In this document: positions 54,138 to 63,825 of the stretch, in pieces | Layout: the number at the start of each line of letters is the position of its first letter | Position numbering within the stretch: position 1 is the first letter of the stretch | NCBI RefSeq assembly: GCF_002104515.1 | Contig: NZ_NBOE01000009.1 | Span: 101,919 to 165,918 of the forward strand | DNA: 64,000 nt | Reading direction: 5' to 3' | DNA from: Colwellia polaris | GTDB taxonomy: Bacteria > Pseudomonadota > Gammaproteobacteria > Enterobacterales > Alteromonadaceae | Program-made: the position numbers and the translations under genes | The notes under the pieces: model-generated | What the model was told of the DNA's origin: nothing | The model's database searches: none | What the model saw: only the letters and a program-made list of their open reading frames with translations

Positions 54138-57100
54138 ATGAATACTGAAAGATATCAGTTAAAAAATAAAATTCGCATTGTAACCGCGGCATCGTTATTT
54201 GATGGCCATGACGCAGCAATTAATATAATGCGCAGAATTTTGCAATCAAGCGGTGCAGAAGTTATTCATCTTGGTCATGACCGCAGTGTTGAAGAAGTGG
54301 TAAATACCGCTATTCAAGAAGATGCCAATGCCATTGCCATGACATCTTATCAAGGTGGTCATAATGAATACTTCAAATATATGTACGACCTATTAAAAGA
54401 ACGTGGTTGTGAGCATATTCGCATTGTTGGCGGCGGCGGTGGTGTGATATTGCCCGAAGAAATTAAAATGCTTCAAGATTACGGTATTACCCGTATTTAT
54501 TCACCAGATGACGGCAGAGAGTTGGGCTTGTTAGGTATGATTGATGACATGCTTGAGCGCTGTGATTTTAAAACTGGCATTAACGTTAAAAAAGATGACG
54601 TAGCGAATTTGAAAAAAGACGTGCCGCTACAAGATAAAAAACAAGCTATCGCGCGTTTAATTTCAGCCGCAGAAAATGCCCCAGAAGAGAATAAAAGCGA
54701 TTTAGCTAAAATACGTAAAATTTCAGCGGTAAGTAAAACACCGGTACTAGGTATTACAGGTACCGGTGGTGCAGGTAAATCTTCACTGGTTGATGAACTT
54801 ATTCGTCGCTTTTTAATGGCTACTGAGGATAGTAAAATTGCGATTGTGTCGGTTGATCCGTCAAAACGTAAAACTGGTGGTGCTTTGCTTGGCGACCGTA
54901 TTCGTATGAACGCAGTAAATAACGACCGCGTTTACATGCGCTCGTTAGCTACTCGTCAGTCAAACTTAGCCTTATCGGTTTATGTCAATGACACGTTAGA
55001 TATTCTTAAAGCGACCGACTTCGATTTAATTATTTTAGAAACCTCGGGGATTGGCCAGTCAGATACTGAAATTGAAGAACATTCAGATGTTTCATTATAT
55101 GTAATGACACCAGAATACGGCGCAGCAACACAGTTAGAAAAAATTGATATGCTTGATTTTGCTGACATTATCGCGCTCAATAAATTCGATAAACGTGGCG
55201 CATTAGATGCGTTACGTGATGTAAAAAAACAATATAAACGTAACCGTGGCATGTTTGAAGCCGGCGATGATGAAGTGCCTGTATATGGCACAATCGCGTC
55301 ACAATTTAACGACCGCGGTATGACAGAATTATATAATGCGGTTATTACTGAGCTCAATTCTAAATCAGGCTTAACGGTGGGTGATCTTTTATCTACTGCA
55401 GGCACGTTAGCGAACAAAAGTAGTGTTATTCCTGGTAACCGTATTCGTTATTTATCTGAAATTTCAGAGAACAATCGCAGCTACGATGCTTGGGTTGAGA
55501 ATCAAACTACGGTAGCGCAAAAACTTTATGGTATTCATCAAGCAATTGAAACGGCTAAAGCAACTGACACAGAAGTGTCGTCAGATTTAGTGACTCAACT
55601 TGAGGCATTATATAGTCATGTAGAGTTAGACCTAGATCCGAAAAATAAGCTGCTTATTGAACAATGGGCAGATAAAGTTCAACGCTATAAAGACCCAGAA
55701 TTTAAATTTAAAGTGCGTGATAAAGAACTCTCAATTCAAACCCATTCAGTTTCTTTGTCAGGTAGTGATATTCCAAAAATTAGTATGCCTAAATACCAAG
55801 GTTGGGGCGATATATTAAAGTGGAACTTACAAGAAAACGTACCGGGTGAGTTCCCATACACAGCGGGTTTATTTCCATTTAAACGCGAAGGTGAAGACCC
55901 AACACGTATGTTTGCTGGTGAAGGTGGCCCAGAGCGAACTAACCGCCGTTTTCATTATGTTTCAAAAGGTATGCCGGCTAAACGTTTATCAACCGCGTTT
56001 GACTCAGTAACCTTATACGGTAACGATCCGGCTATACGCCCAGACATTTACGGTAAAATTGGTAATGCGGGTGTGTCGATTTGTTGTTTAGATGATGCGA
56101 AAAAGCTTTACTCAGGTTTTGATTTAGCACATGCAATGACTTCAGTTTCAATGACCATTAATGGCCCAGCACCTATGTTGCTAGGTTTTTTCTTAAATGC
56201 TGCGATTGATCAACAATGTGAGCGTTTTATTACTGAAAATGGTTTAGAAAAAGAAGTTGCCGCCACAATTAAAAAAATATACCAAGATAAAGGTTGTGAG
56301 CGTCCAAGCTACCAAGGTGAATTACCTGAAGGTAACGACGGTTTAGGTTTAATGTTATTAGGTGTTACGGGCGATCAAGTATTACCGCCTGAAGTTTACC
56401 AAGCAATAAAAGCGAAAACGTTAACTTTGGTTCGAGGTACGGTTCAAGCTGATATTTTAAAAGAAGACCAAGCGCAAAATACCTGTATTTTCTCAACTGA
56501 ATTTGCCTTGCGTTTAATGGGCGATGTTCAAGAGTACTTCATTAACAAAGGCGTGCGTAACTTCTATTCAGTATCAATTTCTGGTTACCATATTGCTGAA
56601 GCTGGCGCGAACCCAATTACTCAGTTGGCGTTAACCTTAGCGAATGGTTTTACTTTTGTAGAATATTACTTAAGCCGAGGCATGGACATTAACGAGTTTG
56701 GTCCTAACTTATCGTTCTTCTTCTCAAACGGCATTGATCCTGAGTACGCAGTAATTGGCCGCGTAGCCCGTCGTATTTGGTCAAAAGCGATGAAGAATAA
56801 GTACGGTGCAAATGCTCGTGCTCAAATGTTGAAGTACCATATTCAAACTTCAGGTCGTTCTTTGCATGCACAAGAAATTGATTTCAACGATATTCGAACC
56901 ACATTACAGGCACTTTACGCGATAAACGATAACTGTAACTCTTTGCATACTAATGCTTATGATGAAGCTATTACTACGCCAACCGAAGACAGCGTACGTC
57001 GTGCCATGGCGATTCAATTAATTATTAACCGTGAATTAGGGCTTTCTAAAAACGAAAACCCAATTCAAGGCGCGTTTATTATTGAAGAGTTAACCGATTT

Positions 57101-57533
57101 AGTTGAAGAAGCTGTATTAACTGAGTTTGACCGCATTAACGAACGTGGCGGTGTACTTGGCGCGATGGAAACTATGTACCAACGTGGCAAAATTCAAGAA
57201 GAAAGTATGCATTATGAGCACCTAAAACATTCAGGTGAATTCCCAATTATTGGGGTAAATACCTTCTTAAGTTCAACGGGTTCTCCAACGGTTGTGCCGG
57301 AAGAAGTTATTCGTGCCACTGAAGAAGAAAAAACTTATCAAATAGAAATGTTAGCAAGTTTAAATAAAGCCAACGAAGCGGAAGTAGCAGTATTACTGAA
57401 GCGTTTACAGGAAGCGGCGATTAAACATGAAAACATTTTCGAACTGATGATGGACGCTTGTAAAGTTTGTTCATTAGGGCAAATTGTTAATTCATTATTT
57501 GAAGCCGGCGGACAGTATCGCCGTAACATGTAG
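54138..57533 (+). CDS. icmF: Fused isobutyryl-CoA mutase with G-protein chaperone (IcmF)
   Basis: This 1131-residue adenosylcobalamin enzyme interconverts isobutyryl-CoA and n-butyryl-CoA (some members act on isovaleryl-/pivalyl-CoA). Order: B12-binding domain (about 10-140) with the cobalt ligand His24 in 'DGHDAA'; MeaB-like GTPase (about 190-420) with Walker A 'GTGGAGKSS' near residue 208 and 'NKFD' for guanine; mutase barrel (about 550-1131). In the mutase, Gln780 ('QAQNT', codon 56475-56477) occupies the position of the methylmalonyl-CoA carboxylate-binding Arg ('VRNT'), pointing to an uncharged acyl substrate. It leads a plus-strand cluster of acyl-CoA genes. Confidence 0.95.
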   Translation: MNTERYQLKNKIRIVTAASLFDGHDAAINIMRRILQSSGAEVIHLGHDRSVEEVVNTAIQEDANAIAMTSYQGGHNEYFKYMYDLLKERGCEHIRIVGGGGGVILPEEIKMLQDYGITRIYSPDDGRELGLLGMIDDMLERCDFKTGINVKKDDVANLKKDVPLQDKKQAIARLISAAENAPEENKSDLAKIRKISAVSKTPVLGITGTGGAGKSSLVDELIRRFLMATEDSKIAIVSVDPSKRKTGGALLGDRIRMNAVNNDRVYMRSLATRQSNLALSVYVNDTLDILKATDFDLIILETSGIGQSDTEIEEHSDVSLYVMTPEYGAATQLEKIDMLDFADIIALNKFDKRGALDALRDVKKQYKRNRGMFEAGDDEVPVYGTIASQFNDRGMTELYNAVITELNSKSGLTVGDLLSTAGTLANKSSVIPGNRIRYLSEISENNRSYDAWVENQTTVAQKLYGIHQAIETAKATDTEVSSDLVTQLEALYSHVELDLDPKNKLLIEQWADKVQRYKDPEFKFKVRDKELSIQTHSVSLSGSDIPKISMPKYQGWGDILKWNLQENVPGEFPYTAGLFPFKREGEDPTRMFAGEGGPERTNRRFHYVSKGMPAKRLSTAFDSVTLYGNDPAIRPDIYGKIGNAGVSICCLDDAKKLYSGFDLAHAMTSVSMTINGPAPMLLGFFLNAAIDQQCERFITENGLEKEVAATIKKIYQDKGCERPSYQGELPEGNDGLGLMLLGVTGDQVLPPEVYQAIKAKTLTLVRGTVQADILKEDQAQNTCIFSTEFALRLMGDVQEYFINKGVRNFYSVSISGYHIAEAGANPITQLALTLANGFTFVEYYLSRGMDINEFGPNLSFFFSNGIDPEYAVIGRVARRIWSKAMKNKYGANARAQMLKYHIQTSGRSLHAQEIDFNDIRTTLQALYAINDNCNSLHTNAYDEAITTPTEDSVRRAMAIQLIINRELGLSKNENPIQGAFIIEELTDLVEEAVLTEFDRINERGGVLGAMETMYQRGKIQEESMHYEHLKHSGEFPIIGVNTFLSSTGSPTVVPEEVIRATEEEKTYQIEMLASLNKANEAEVAVLLKRLQEAAIKHENIFELMMDACKVCSLGQIVNSLFEAGGQYRRNM

Positions 57534-57550
57534 TTTTAGATTTTATAATT

Positions 57551-57578
57551 CCCGCACTAACACTTGAAATAGTGCGGG
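57551..57578. other. Stem-loop between icmF and the acyl-CoA dehydrogenase gene
   Basis: CCCGCACTA (57551-57559) and TAGTGCGGG (57570-57578) form a 9-bp perfect, GC-rich stem in the 71-bp gap. No T-run follows, so it looks more like an RNA-stabilising or processing element than a terminator. Confidence 0.6.
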
Positions 57579-57604
57579 TTCACAAAACAAGATGGGTGTA
57601 AATA

Positions 57605-59407
57605 ATGAGTAATTACCAAGCGCCAATGCGCGATATGCAATTTTTACTGCACGAAGTATTTAATGCTGAAAAATTATGGTCAACCATGCCGGCGGTTGCC
57701 GAGCTAATTGATAAAGATACTGTTGATGCCATTTTATCTGAAGGTGCAAAACTTACCGCTGAAGCTATTGCGCCGTTAAATCGTAATAGTGACGAGCAAG
57801 GTGCAACGTGGGCTAACGGTGAGGTAACAACACCTGATGGTTTCAATAAAGCCTATCAACTTTATTGTGATGGTGGCTGGGGCGCACTTAGCGGCGATCC
57901 TGAATATGGCGGCATGGGCATGCCGAAAATGTTACAATCATTCGTTGAAGAGATGACCCAATCAGCGTCTATTTCATTTGCGCTATATCCTATGTTAACC
58001 GCTGGCGCGAGTTTGGCTTTATCAGCTCATGCTTCAACCGAGATGAAGCAAACCTATCTTGAAAATATGTATTCTGGAAAATGGGCTGGCACTATGTGTT
58101 TGACAGAGCCTCATGCCGGTAGCGATTTAGGTATTATGAGCGCAAAAGCTGAAGCGCAAGATGATGGCAGCTTTGCCTTGTCAGGTACTAAAATATTTAT
58201 TACTGGCGGTGAGCAAGACTTAACCGAAAATATTATTCATTTAGTCCTCGCTAAAATACCGGGGGCGCCTGAAGGTCCTCGCGGTATTTCTATGTTTGTT
58301 GTACCGAAATTTTTATTAAACGATGATGGCAGCTTAGGCGTTAGAAATACCGTTACTTGTGGTTCAATCGAGCACAAAATGGGCATTAAAGGCTCGGCAA
58401 CTTGTGTGATGAATTTTGATGGTGCGAAAGGCTTCTTAGTCGGTGAAGAAAACAAAGGCTTAAACTACATGTTCACCATGATGAACTATGAACGTTTAGG
58501 CATGGGCATTCAAGGCGTTGGCGCGGCAGAAACCTCTTATCAGCAAGCTGCTGAATATGCTATTGAACGTATTCAAGGCCGCAGTGCTACGGGTGTAAAA
58601 TCAGCAGATAAAAAAGCTGACTCTCTTATTGTGCATCCCGATGTAAGAAAAATGCTACTAACAATGCGTGCATTTAACGAAGGTGGGCGCTGTTTTTCTA
58701 CTTATGTTGCTAAGCAACTTGATATTGTAAAGTTCTCTGATAACGAAAACGATATAAAACAAGCTGAAGAATTAGTTGCCTTGTTAACACCTGTAGCGAA
58801 AGCATTCATGACCGATATGGCCTATGAAAGTTGTAATTTAGGGCAAATGGTTTTTGGTGGTCACGGTTATGTGCGTGAATGGGGTCAAGAGCAGTTAGTG
58901 CGAGATGTTCGTATTGCACAAATTTACGAAGGCACCAATGGCATTCAAGCGTTAGATCTGCTCGGTCGTAAAGTGGTGGCAAATAAAGGTAAGTTTCTTG
59001 ATGTTTATTTTGCTGAAATTACCAGTTTTATAACGCAGCACAACGAAAACAAAGCGTTAAATGGTTTCGTTCAACCGTTAGCTACAGCACTAGAGAAATT
59101 AAAAGCTATTACAGAGTTAATTATTGCTGAGCAAGAGCAGGATAAAAATATGATTGGCGCATCAGCAACTGATTATTTAGCTGCCTTCGGCTTGCTAAGT
59201 TACGCCTATATGTGGGCAATAATGGCAGAAAAATCATCAGGGCATTCTCAACAAAGTGATCAAGATTTTTATCAAGCAAAATTGTATGTTGGTGAATTTT
59301 TTATTGAGCGTTTATTACCTAGAATTGACGGTCATATTCTTGCTATTGAAGCCGGAAGTAAAAGTTTGATGACAATGCCTGAAAGCCTGTTTAATTATAA
59401 CCATTAA
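57605..59407 (+). CDS. Acyl-CoA dehydrogenase (long, DmdC-like subfamily)
   Basis: This is a 600-residue flavoprotein, longer than the roughly 390-residue classical enzymes because of an N-terminal extension ('YQAPMRDMQFLLHEVF') and a C-terminal domain. Core motifs: 'GTMCLTEPHAGSDLG', 'ITGGEQD', 'FGGHGYVREWGQEQLVRDVRI' and 'QIYEGTNGIQALDLLGRK', whose Glu is the usual catalytic base. The subfamily includes DmdC (methylmercaptopropionyl-CoA dehydrogenase) and many enzymes for short-chain acyl-CoA. Behind icmF, butyryl-CoA is the most likely substrate, but this is inference. Confidence 0.9.
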   Translation: MSNYQAPMRDMQFLLHEVFNAEKLWSTMPAVAELIDKDTVDAILSEGAKLTAEAIAPLNRNSDEQGATWANGEVTTPDGFNKAYQLYCDGGWGALSGDPEYGGMGMPKMLQSFVEEMTQSASISFALYPMLTAGASLALSAHASTEMKQTYLENMYSGKWAGTMCLTEPHAGSDLGIMSAKAEAQDDGSFALSGTKIFITGGEQDLTENIIHLVLAKIPGAPEGPRGISMFVVPKFLLNDDGSLGVRNTVTCGSIEHKMGIKGSATCVMNFDGAKGFLVGEENKGLNYMFTMMNYERLGMGIQGVGAAETSYQQAAEYAIERIQGRSATGVKSADKKADSLIVHPDVRKMLLTMRAFNEGGRCFSTYVAKQLDIVKFSDNENDIKQAEELVALLTPVAKAFMTDMAYESCNLGQMVFGGHGYVREWGQEQLVRDVRIAQIYEGTNGIQALDLLGRKVVANKGKFLDVYFAEITSFITQHNENKALNGFVQPLATALEKLKAITELIIAEQEQDKNMIGASATDYLAAFGLLSYAYMWAIMAEKSSGHSQQSDQDFYQAKLYVGEFFIERLLPRIDGHILAIEAGSKSLMTMPESLFNYNH

Positions 59408-59528
59408 ACTTAGGCTATTTTGTTATAAAATTGAGACTCGTTGATATTTACTCAGGTTAAGCAATATTCTTTTGGTCGAAAGTTTAACAGCTGCCAGTCA
59501 ACTTAATACTTGAATGAAATGTTTTGTT

Positions 59529-59560
59529 CGTTACTGAAACTCTATTTGTCTTCAGTAACG
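59529..59560. promoter_or_regulatory. Inverted repeat upstream of the acuI-like gene
   Basis: CGTTACTGAA (59529-59538) and TTCAGTAACG (59551-59560) are perfect 10-bp complements around a 12-nt centre, 28 bp before the ATG. It could be an operator or a 5' UTR hairpin, or a weak terminator for the preceding gene. Confidence 0.4.
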
Positions 59561-59588
59561 ACATTACTATTGATATAAGGTAATAAAA

Positions 59589-60602
59589 ATGTCGAATATT
59601 CCTAAAAAATTTACAGCATTTCGAATTCATAAAAATGACAAAAACATTATCAGTGCATTTGAGCAAATTAGTTTACATGAATTAACGGCTGGTGAAGTGG
59701 TGATTAAAGTCGCTTACTCAGATATTAATTATAAAGATGCTTTAGCGGCAACAGGTAAAGGCCGTATTTTAAGAACTTACCCTTTAGTAGGCGGTATTGA
59801 TTTATCTGGCATCGTTATTAGCTCTGCAGACGCACGTTTTAAAGCCGGCGATAAAGTTTTAGTTTGTGGCGCACAGTTATCTGAGCTTTATGATGGTGGT
59901 TATAGCGAATATGCCCGCGTAAAGGCTGATTCAATTGTGAACTTACCTGAAGGTATGAGCTTACGCGATGTTATGGCGCTTGGCACTGCCGGTTATACCG
60001 CCGCTCTTGCCATACAACGCATGGAAGATAATGGCCAAATACCAGCACGTGGACCCATAGTTGTAACCGGTGCCACTGGTGGTGTTGGTAGTTTTGCGAT
60101 TAATATGCTGTCAAATATTGGCTATGAAGTTATTGCTTTTACTGGGAAAACAGAACAAGAACCTTATTTAAAAGCGTTAGGTGCAAGCAAACTAATAAGT
60201 CGACACAGCCTTGAAATGGGTGCTAAGCCATTAGAAAATGCCCAGTGGGGTGGGGCGGTTGATAATGTTGGCGGCGACACATTAGCTTGGTTAACGCGCA
60301 CAACCCATGTTTGGGGAAACATTGCCTCTATTGGTCTTGCTGGTGGTCATAAATTAGAAACAACGGTAATGCCATTTATTCTGCGCGGCGTTAGTTTACT
60401 CGGTATTAATTCAGTTGAGATGCCACTATCAGTTAGAGCTCGCGCATGGCAGCGTTTAGCCAGCGATCTAAAGCCTAGTAAATTAGCATTAATTTCGCCT
60501 ACAACTATTAAGTTTGCTGATTTACCTCAAGCGTTTGACGCTTATGTTGCAGGTAATGTAACTGGGCGAACGGTTGTAGAAATTGATTCAAGCCTTGATT
60601 AA
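59589..60602 (+). CDS. acuI: Acryloyl-CoA reductase-like quinone oxidoreductase (AcuI/YhdH family)
   Basis: This is a zinc-free MDR-superfamily NADPH oxidoreductase of 337 residues. 'SDINYKDALAATGKGRI' and 'YPLVGGIDLSGIV' are typical of YhdH/AcuI, as is the cofactor site 'VVTGATGGVGSFAI' near residue 158. AcuI reduces acryloyl-CoA to propionyl-CoA and protects against this electrophile during DMSP or 3-hydroxypropionate metabolism. The exact substrate here is not proven. Located between acyl-CoA genes on the same strand, it has a ribosome-binding AAGG 11 bp upstream. Confidence 0.88.
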   Translation: MSNIPKKFTAFRIHKNDKNIISAFEQISLHELTAGEVVIKVAYSDINYKDALAATGKGRILRTYPLVGGIDLSGIVISSADARFKAGDKVLVCGAQLSELYDGGYSEYARVKADSIVNLPEGMSLRDVMALGTAGYTAALAIQRMEDNGQIPARGPIVVTGATGGVGSFAINMLSNIGYEVIAFTGKTEQEPYLKALGASKLISRHSLEMGAKPLENAQWGGAVDNVGGDTLAWLTRTTHVWGNIASIGLAGGHKLETTVMPFILRGVSLLGINSVEMPLSVRARAWQRLASDLKPSKLALISPTTIKFADLPQAFDAYVAGNVTGRTVVEIDSSLD

Positions 60603-60651
60603 CGGCGATTAATTAACGACCTAAACATATAAATACGCACAAAGGATTAAT

Positions 60652-61815
60652 ATGTCACCCGTAATATTTAGCGAAATAAAGACAAAAACTGAGAAACGAA
60701 TTGCATTAGCAGAGCTTAATGCGCCGCAATCGCTTAATGCTTTAAACATGAGTATGTTTGAGTTATTGCATAAACAGTTACTTGAATGGCAAAGCAACGA
60801 TGAAATCGCCATGGTGATCTTACAAGGATCAGGAGACAAAGCTTTTTGCGCTGGCGGTGATGTGGTTAGCTTGTATCACGCACTTAAAATTGAAAGAGAA
60901 AATATTACTGACAGTCAATCAAGTACAGTGCAAGAAACAGCAGAAACAATAATTGATGATCAAACCATTATCAACTCTTTCGGCTATGACTTTTTTGCTC
61001 TGGAATATCAAGTAGACCAACTTATCCATGAATTTACTAAACCTATATTAGTTTGGGGTGACGGTTATATTATGGGCGGTGGCATAGGTTTATTTGCTGG
61101 CGCGAGCCATAAAGTGGTTACCGAAAAAACGTTGTTAGCTATGCCTGAAGTTACTATCGGCTTATATCCTGATGTCGGCGCAAGTTGGTTTCTAAATAAA
61201 GTATCAAATAATACCGGGCTATTTTTGGGGATAACAGGCGCAATATTTAATGCCGTAGATGCGTTGAATATAGGTTTAGCTAATGTTGCAATTAAAAGCA
61301 GTGTAAAAAGTGAGGTAATATCAAGCTTGAGTAATGTGCAATGGCAAACTAATCACGAAAACTATGAATTGCTAGATAAAGCCTTGAATAAATTTGTGCA
61401 ACAAAGTGAACAAGCTTTTGCGTCGATTACTTCTAATGTAGTAGAGCACCAGGCGATTATTAAGCAATTAACCAACTTTGATAATGGCGCAGATATTTAT
61501 CAAGCGATATTAGCACTAGATACAGAAAGTGATTGGCTACAAAGAGCACAAGCAAAGCTTAGAAAAGGTAGCCCGCTTTCGGCGTTGATCATTTATCAGC
61601 AATTATTGATCAGTAAAGACTTTACGTTAGAACAATGTTTTGCCTCAGAGCTTAACTTAAGCTTACGTTGTTGTCAGTATCCAGAATTTAGCGAAGGGGT
61701 TCGTGCACTTTTAGTAGATAAAGATAAAAGCCCTCGTTGGCAATATGAGAATATCAATGATATTCCAGCAGAACGACTCGCGTGGTTTTTTGCACCAGTA
61801 GAAAAACTGAATTAA
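60652..61815 (+). CDS. Enoyl-CoA hydratase/isomerase family protein, HIBCH-like
   Basis: This 387-residue crotonase-fold protein is of the size and type of 3-hydroxyisobutyryl-CoA hydrolases. 'GDKAFCAGGDV' forms the oxyanion loop, 'GDGYIMGGGIGLFAGASHKVVTEKT' and 'MPEVTIGLYPDVGASWFLNK' are HIBCH hallmarks, and the end 'EGVRALLVDKDKSPRWQ' matches the family. A valine degradation role (hydrolysis of 3-hydroxyisobutyryl-CoA) is most likely; a hydratase activity cannot be excluded. A ribosome-binding AAAGGA lies 9 bp before the ATG. Confidence 0.88.
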   Translation: MSPVIFSEIKTKTEKRIALAELNAPQSLNALNMSMFELLHKQLLEWQSNDEIAMVILQGSGDKAFCAGGDVVSLYHALKIERENITDSQSSTVQETAETIIDDQTIINSFGYDFFALEYQVDQLIHEFTKPILVWGDGYIMGGGIGLFAGASHKVVTEKTLLAMPEVTIGLYPDVGASWFLNKVSNNTGLFLGITGAIFNAVDALNIGLANVAIKSSVKSEVISSLSNVQWQTNHENYELLDKALNKFVQQSEQAFASITSNVVEHQAIIKQLTNFDNGADIYQAILALDTESDWLQRAQAKLRKGSPLSALIIYQQLLISKDFTLEQCFASELNLSLRCCQYPEFSEGVRALLVDKDKSPRWQYENINDIPAERLAWFFAPVEKLN

Positions 61816-61902
61816 TAAATATCAAGTATCGGCTTAAACTCATTTAATATGCACCTTGATTTAAGTCGCAATATAAAAAATAAGATAAAAAAAGGATTAA
61901 AC

Positions 61903-62664
61903 ATGAACTTAAAAGACAAAACGATTGTAGTTACCGGCGGCGGACAAGGCTTAGGTCGAGCTATTGCTTTAAATTTGGCAAAGTCAGGTGCTAAATTAGC
62001 CTTAATAGATCTAAATGAAGAGCAATTACAAGCTACCGTTAAGTTAGTTGAAGAAGCTGGCTCACAAGCAAAGTATTATTTAGCAAACGTAACCAATGAA
62101 AGTGAAGTAGAAGCAATATTCACCCAAATAAACCAAGACTTCTCTGGCATCGATGGTTTAATCAATAATGCAGGCATCTTGCGCGATGGTATGTTTGTTA
62201 AAGCTAAAGATGGTGTAGTGAGTAAGAAAATGTCACTAGATCAATTTCAATCAGTAATTGATGTAAACCTTACTGGTGTATTTCTATGTGGCCGAGAAGC
62301 TGCTGTTCACATGATTGAAGGTAAGCGTAAAGGTGTCATCATTAATATGTCATCAATTGCCCGTGGCGGTAACATGGGACAAACAAACTACGCAGCTTCA
62401 AAGGCCGGTGTAGTAGCGATGACTGTAACTTGGGCGAGAGAGCTTGGTCGTCACGGTATTCGTGTTGGTGCTATTGCCCCTGGTGTAATTCGCACCGCGA
62501 TGACAGATGCAATGAAACCTGAAATGCGTCAACGTCTAGAGAGTATGAAGCCTGTTGGTCGTTTAGGTGAGGCAGAAGAAATAGCACACACAGTTAACTA
62601 TATTATAGAAAATGAATTCTTTACTGGCCGCGTTGTTGAAATTGATGGTGGCTTATCTATGTAG
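61903..62664 (+). CDS. Short-chain dehydrogenase/reductase (FabG/PhaB-like)
   Basis: This is a 253-residue NAD(P)-dependent SDR. The cofactor motif 'TGGGQGLGRAI' is near residue 11, 'NNAG' follows near 86, and the catalytic Ser-Tyr-Lys is seen as 'MSSIARGGNMGQTNYAASKAG'. The 'VVSKKMSLDQFQSVIDVNLTG' region fits 3-hydroxyacyl-CoA/3-oxoacyl reductases. The ATG at 61903 has AAAGGA 6 bp upstream; an upstream ATG at 61849 would add 18 Lys/Asn-rich residues and lacks a site. In this cluster an oxidation of 3-hydroxybutyryl-CoA is plausible. Confidence 0.9.
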   Translation: MNLKDKTIVVTGGGQGLGRAIALNLAKSGAKLALIDLNEEQLQATVKLVEEAGSQAKYYLANVTNESEVEAIFTQINQDFSGIDGLINNAGILRDGMFVKAKDGVVSKKMSLDQFQSVIDVNLTGVFLCGREAAVHMIEGKRKGVIINMSSIARGGNMGQTNYAASKAGVVAMTVTWARELGRHGIRVGAIAPGVIRTAMTDAMKPEMRQRLESMKPVGRLGEAEEIAHTVNYIIENEFFTGRVVEIDGGLSM

Positions 62665-62713
62665 AGCAGAAATTTATTCTGTGATCTAGCGATATTATTT
62701 TCGTAAAATAAAG

Positions 62714-62761
62714 TAACTAACTAATCAACCTCTTGTTTACTCCATGACGATTAGTTAGTTA
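62714..62761. terminator. 13-bp inverted repeat after the SDR gene
   Basis: TAACTAACTAATC (62714-62726) and GATTAGTTAGTTA (62749-62761) are perfect complements separated by 22 nt. It lies between the SDR stop and gmhB and probably ends the acyl-CoA cluster, although no T-run follows. Confidence 0.45.
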
Positions 62762-62840
62762 TAAAGAATAAGATTAATAGCAGCTGTAAAGCTATTTGTT
62801 ATTATATCCCGCATTTACATAAGTTAAGTAAAAGAAAGTT

Positions 62841-63392
62841 ATGAACAATAAAGCACTTTTTCTCGATAGAGATGGCATTATTAACGTTGACCACGGTTAT
62901 GTTCACAAACCAGAAGATTTTGAGTTTGTAGAAGGTATTTTCGAATTATGCCAACTTGCAATAAAAAAGGGCTACCAAATATTTGTTATCACCAATCAGG
63001 CAGGTATTGCTCGAGGTTATTACGACGTAGCCACTTTTGAATCGTTATCGAGCTGGATGGTTAATGAATTTGCAAAGCAAGCAATAACGATAACCAAAGT
63101 ATATTTTTGTCCTCATCATCCAACTAAGGGTGTAAATCAGTTTGTAATGTCATGCGATTGCCGTAAACCTGAGCCAGGTATGATCTTGCAAGCACAACAA
63201 GACTTTTCAATTGACTTAAAAGACAGTATTTTTATCGGCGATAAGATATCAGACATGCAAGCAGCGAAAAATTCAGGCATTGAAACTAGAATTTTAGTCG
63301 ATAGCCGCTATACTGATGAATCACCTTCTGAGAAAGTTGAAGGTGTAATGCGTATTAAACAGCTGCAGCAAGCACATAAATTTGTCATTTAA
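62841..63392 (+). CDS. gmhB: D-glycero-beta-D-manno-heptose-1,7-bisphosphate 7-phosphatase
   Basis: GmhB removes the 7-phosphate in ADP-heptose synthesis for lipopolysaccharide core. It is a HAD phosphatase: 'LFLDRDGIINVDHGYV' with nucleophile Asp9 and acid Asp11, 'FVITNQAGIARGYY', and the zinc site 'CPHHPTKG...CDCRKPEPGM' specific to this family, then 'FIGDKISDMQAAKNSGI'. The 183-residue length is normal. It lies just before an rRNA operon, a common gmhB location in gammaproteobacteria. Confidence 0.94.
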   Translation: MNNKALFLDRDGIINVDHGYVHKPEDFEFVEGIFELCQLAIKKGYQIFVITNQAGIARGYYDVATFESLSSWMVNEFAKQAITITKVYFCPHHPTKGVNQFVMSCDCRKPEPGMILQAQQDFSIDLKDSIFIGDKISDMQAAKNSGIETRILVDSRYTDESPSEKVEGVMRIKQLQQAHKFVI

Positions 63393-63465
63393 GTTCGAAT
63401 TTCCAACGGAACGTTCAATTAAAAGGCAAACAAACACTTTTATGCAATTTAATTCAAATTAGCGG

Positions 63466-63493
63466 TTGACGTGAGGTCAAAAATCTCTAAAAT
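63466..63493 (+). promoter_or_regulatory. rrn promoter P1
   Basis: TTGACG (63466-63471), a 16-bp spacer and TAAAAT (63488-63493) are followed by a GC-rich discriminator GCGCTCC, the hallmark of stringently controlled stable-RNA promoters. AT-rich sequence lies upstream. Confidence 0.8.
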
Positions 63494-63634
63494 GCGCTCC
63501 ACTTCTTCGGGACAAGTCGAAGAGGTTGTTTTAATGAGTTATCTAGCGTGGTTTAGGCTAAATTAGTTAACTTAACGTTTTAAAGGTTCGTTTCGAAAGT
63601 TTTAAAAACTTTTAAAATAAATTCAAATAAAACG

Positions 63635-63662
63635 TTGACATTGAAACAGAGTTGCGTAGAAT
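63635..63662 (+). promoter_or_regulatory. rrn promoter P2
   Basis: TTGACA (63635-63640), a 16-bp spacer and TAGAAT (63657-63662) with discriminator GCGCATCTCGC. The 35 bp upstream are nearly pure A/T, a probable UP element. Confidence 0.85.
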
Positions 63663-63790
63663 GCGCATCTCGCTTCAGGCAAGGGCTAGAACCTGATTGA
63701 AGCAACGCGGTTTAACAACGAATGAGTTTGTTAACTCGCGCCGAATAAAACGTTCATCCATGAACGAATCGGCATACCTACTTCGTGTAG

Positions 63791-63825
63791 GCATCTTTAA
63801 CAATTAGTTATCATGCAATTTGTGT
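63791..63825 (+). promoter_or_regulatory. rrn boxA antitermination site
   Basis: GCATCTTTAACAATTA followed by a CAATTTGTGTGG segment matches the E. coli rrn leader (boxA TGCTCTTTAACA and the downstream conserved stretch) closely, indicating NusB/NusE-dependent antitermination. Confidence 0.85.

Noticed and set aside
54138..57533. Methylmalonyl-CoA mutase annotation
   Set aside because: The fusion with a central G-protein domain and the Gln at residue 780 in place of the carboxylate-binding Arg indicate IcmF.
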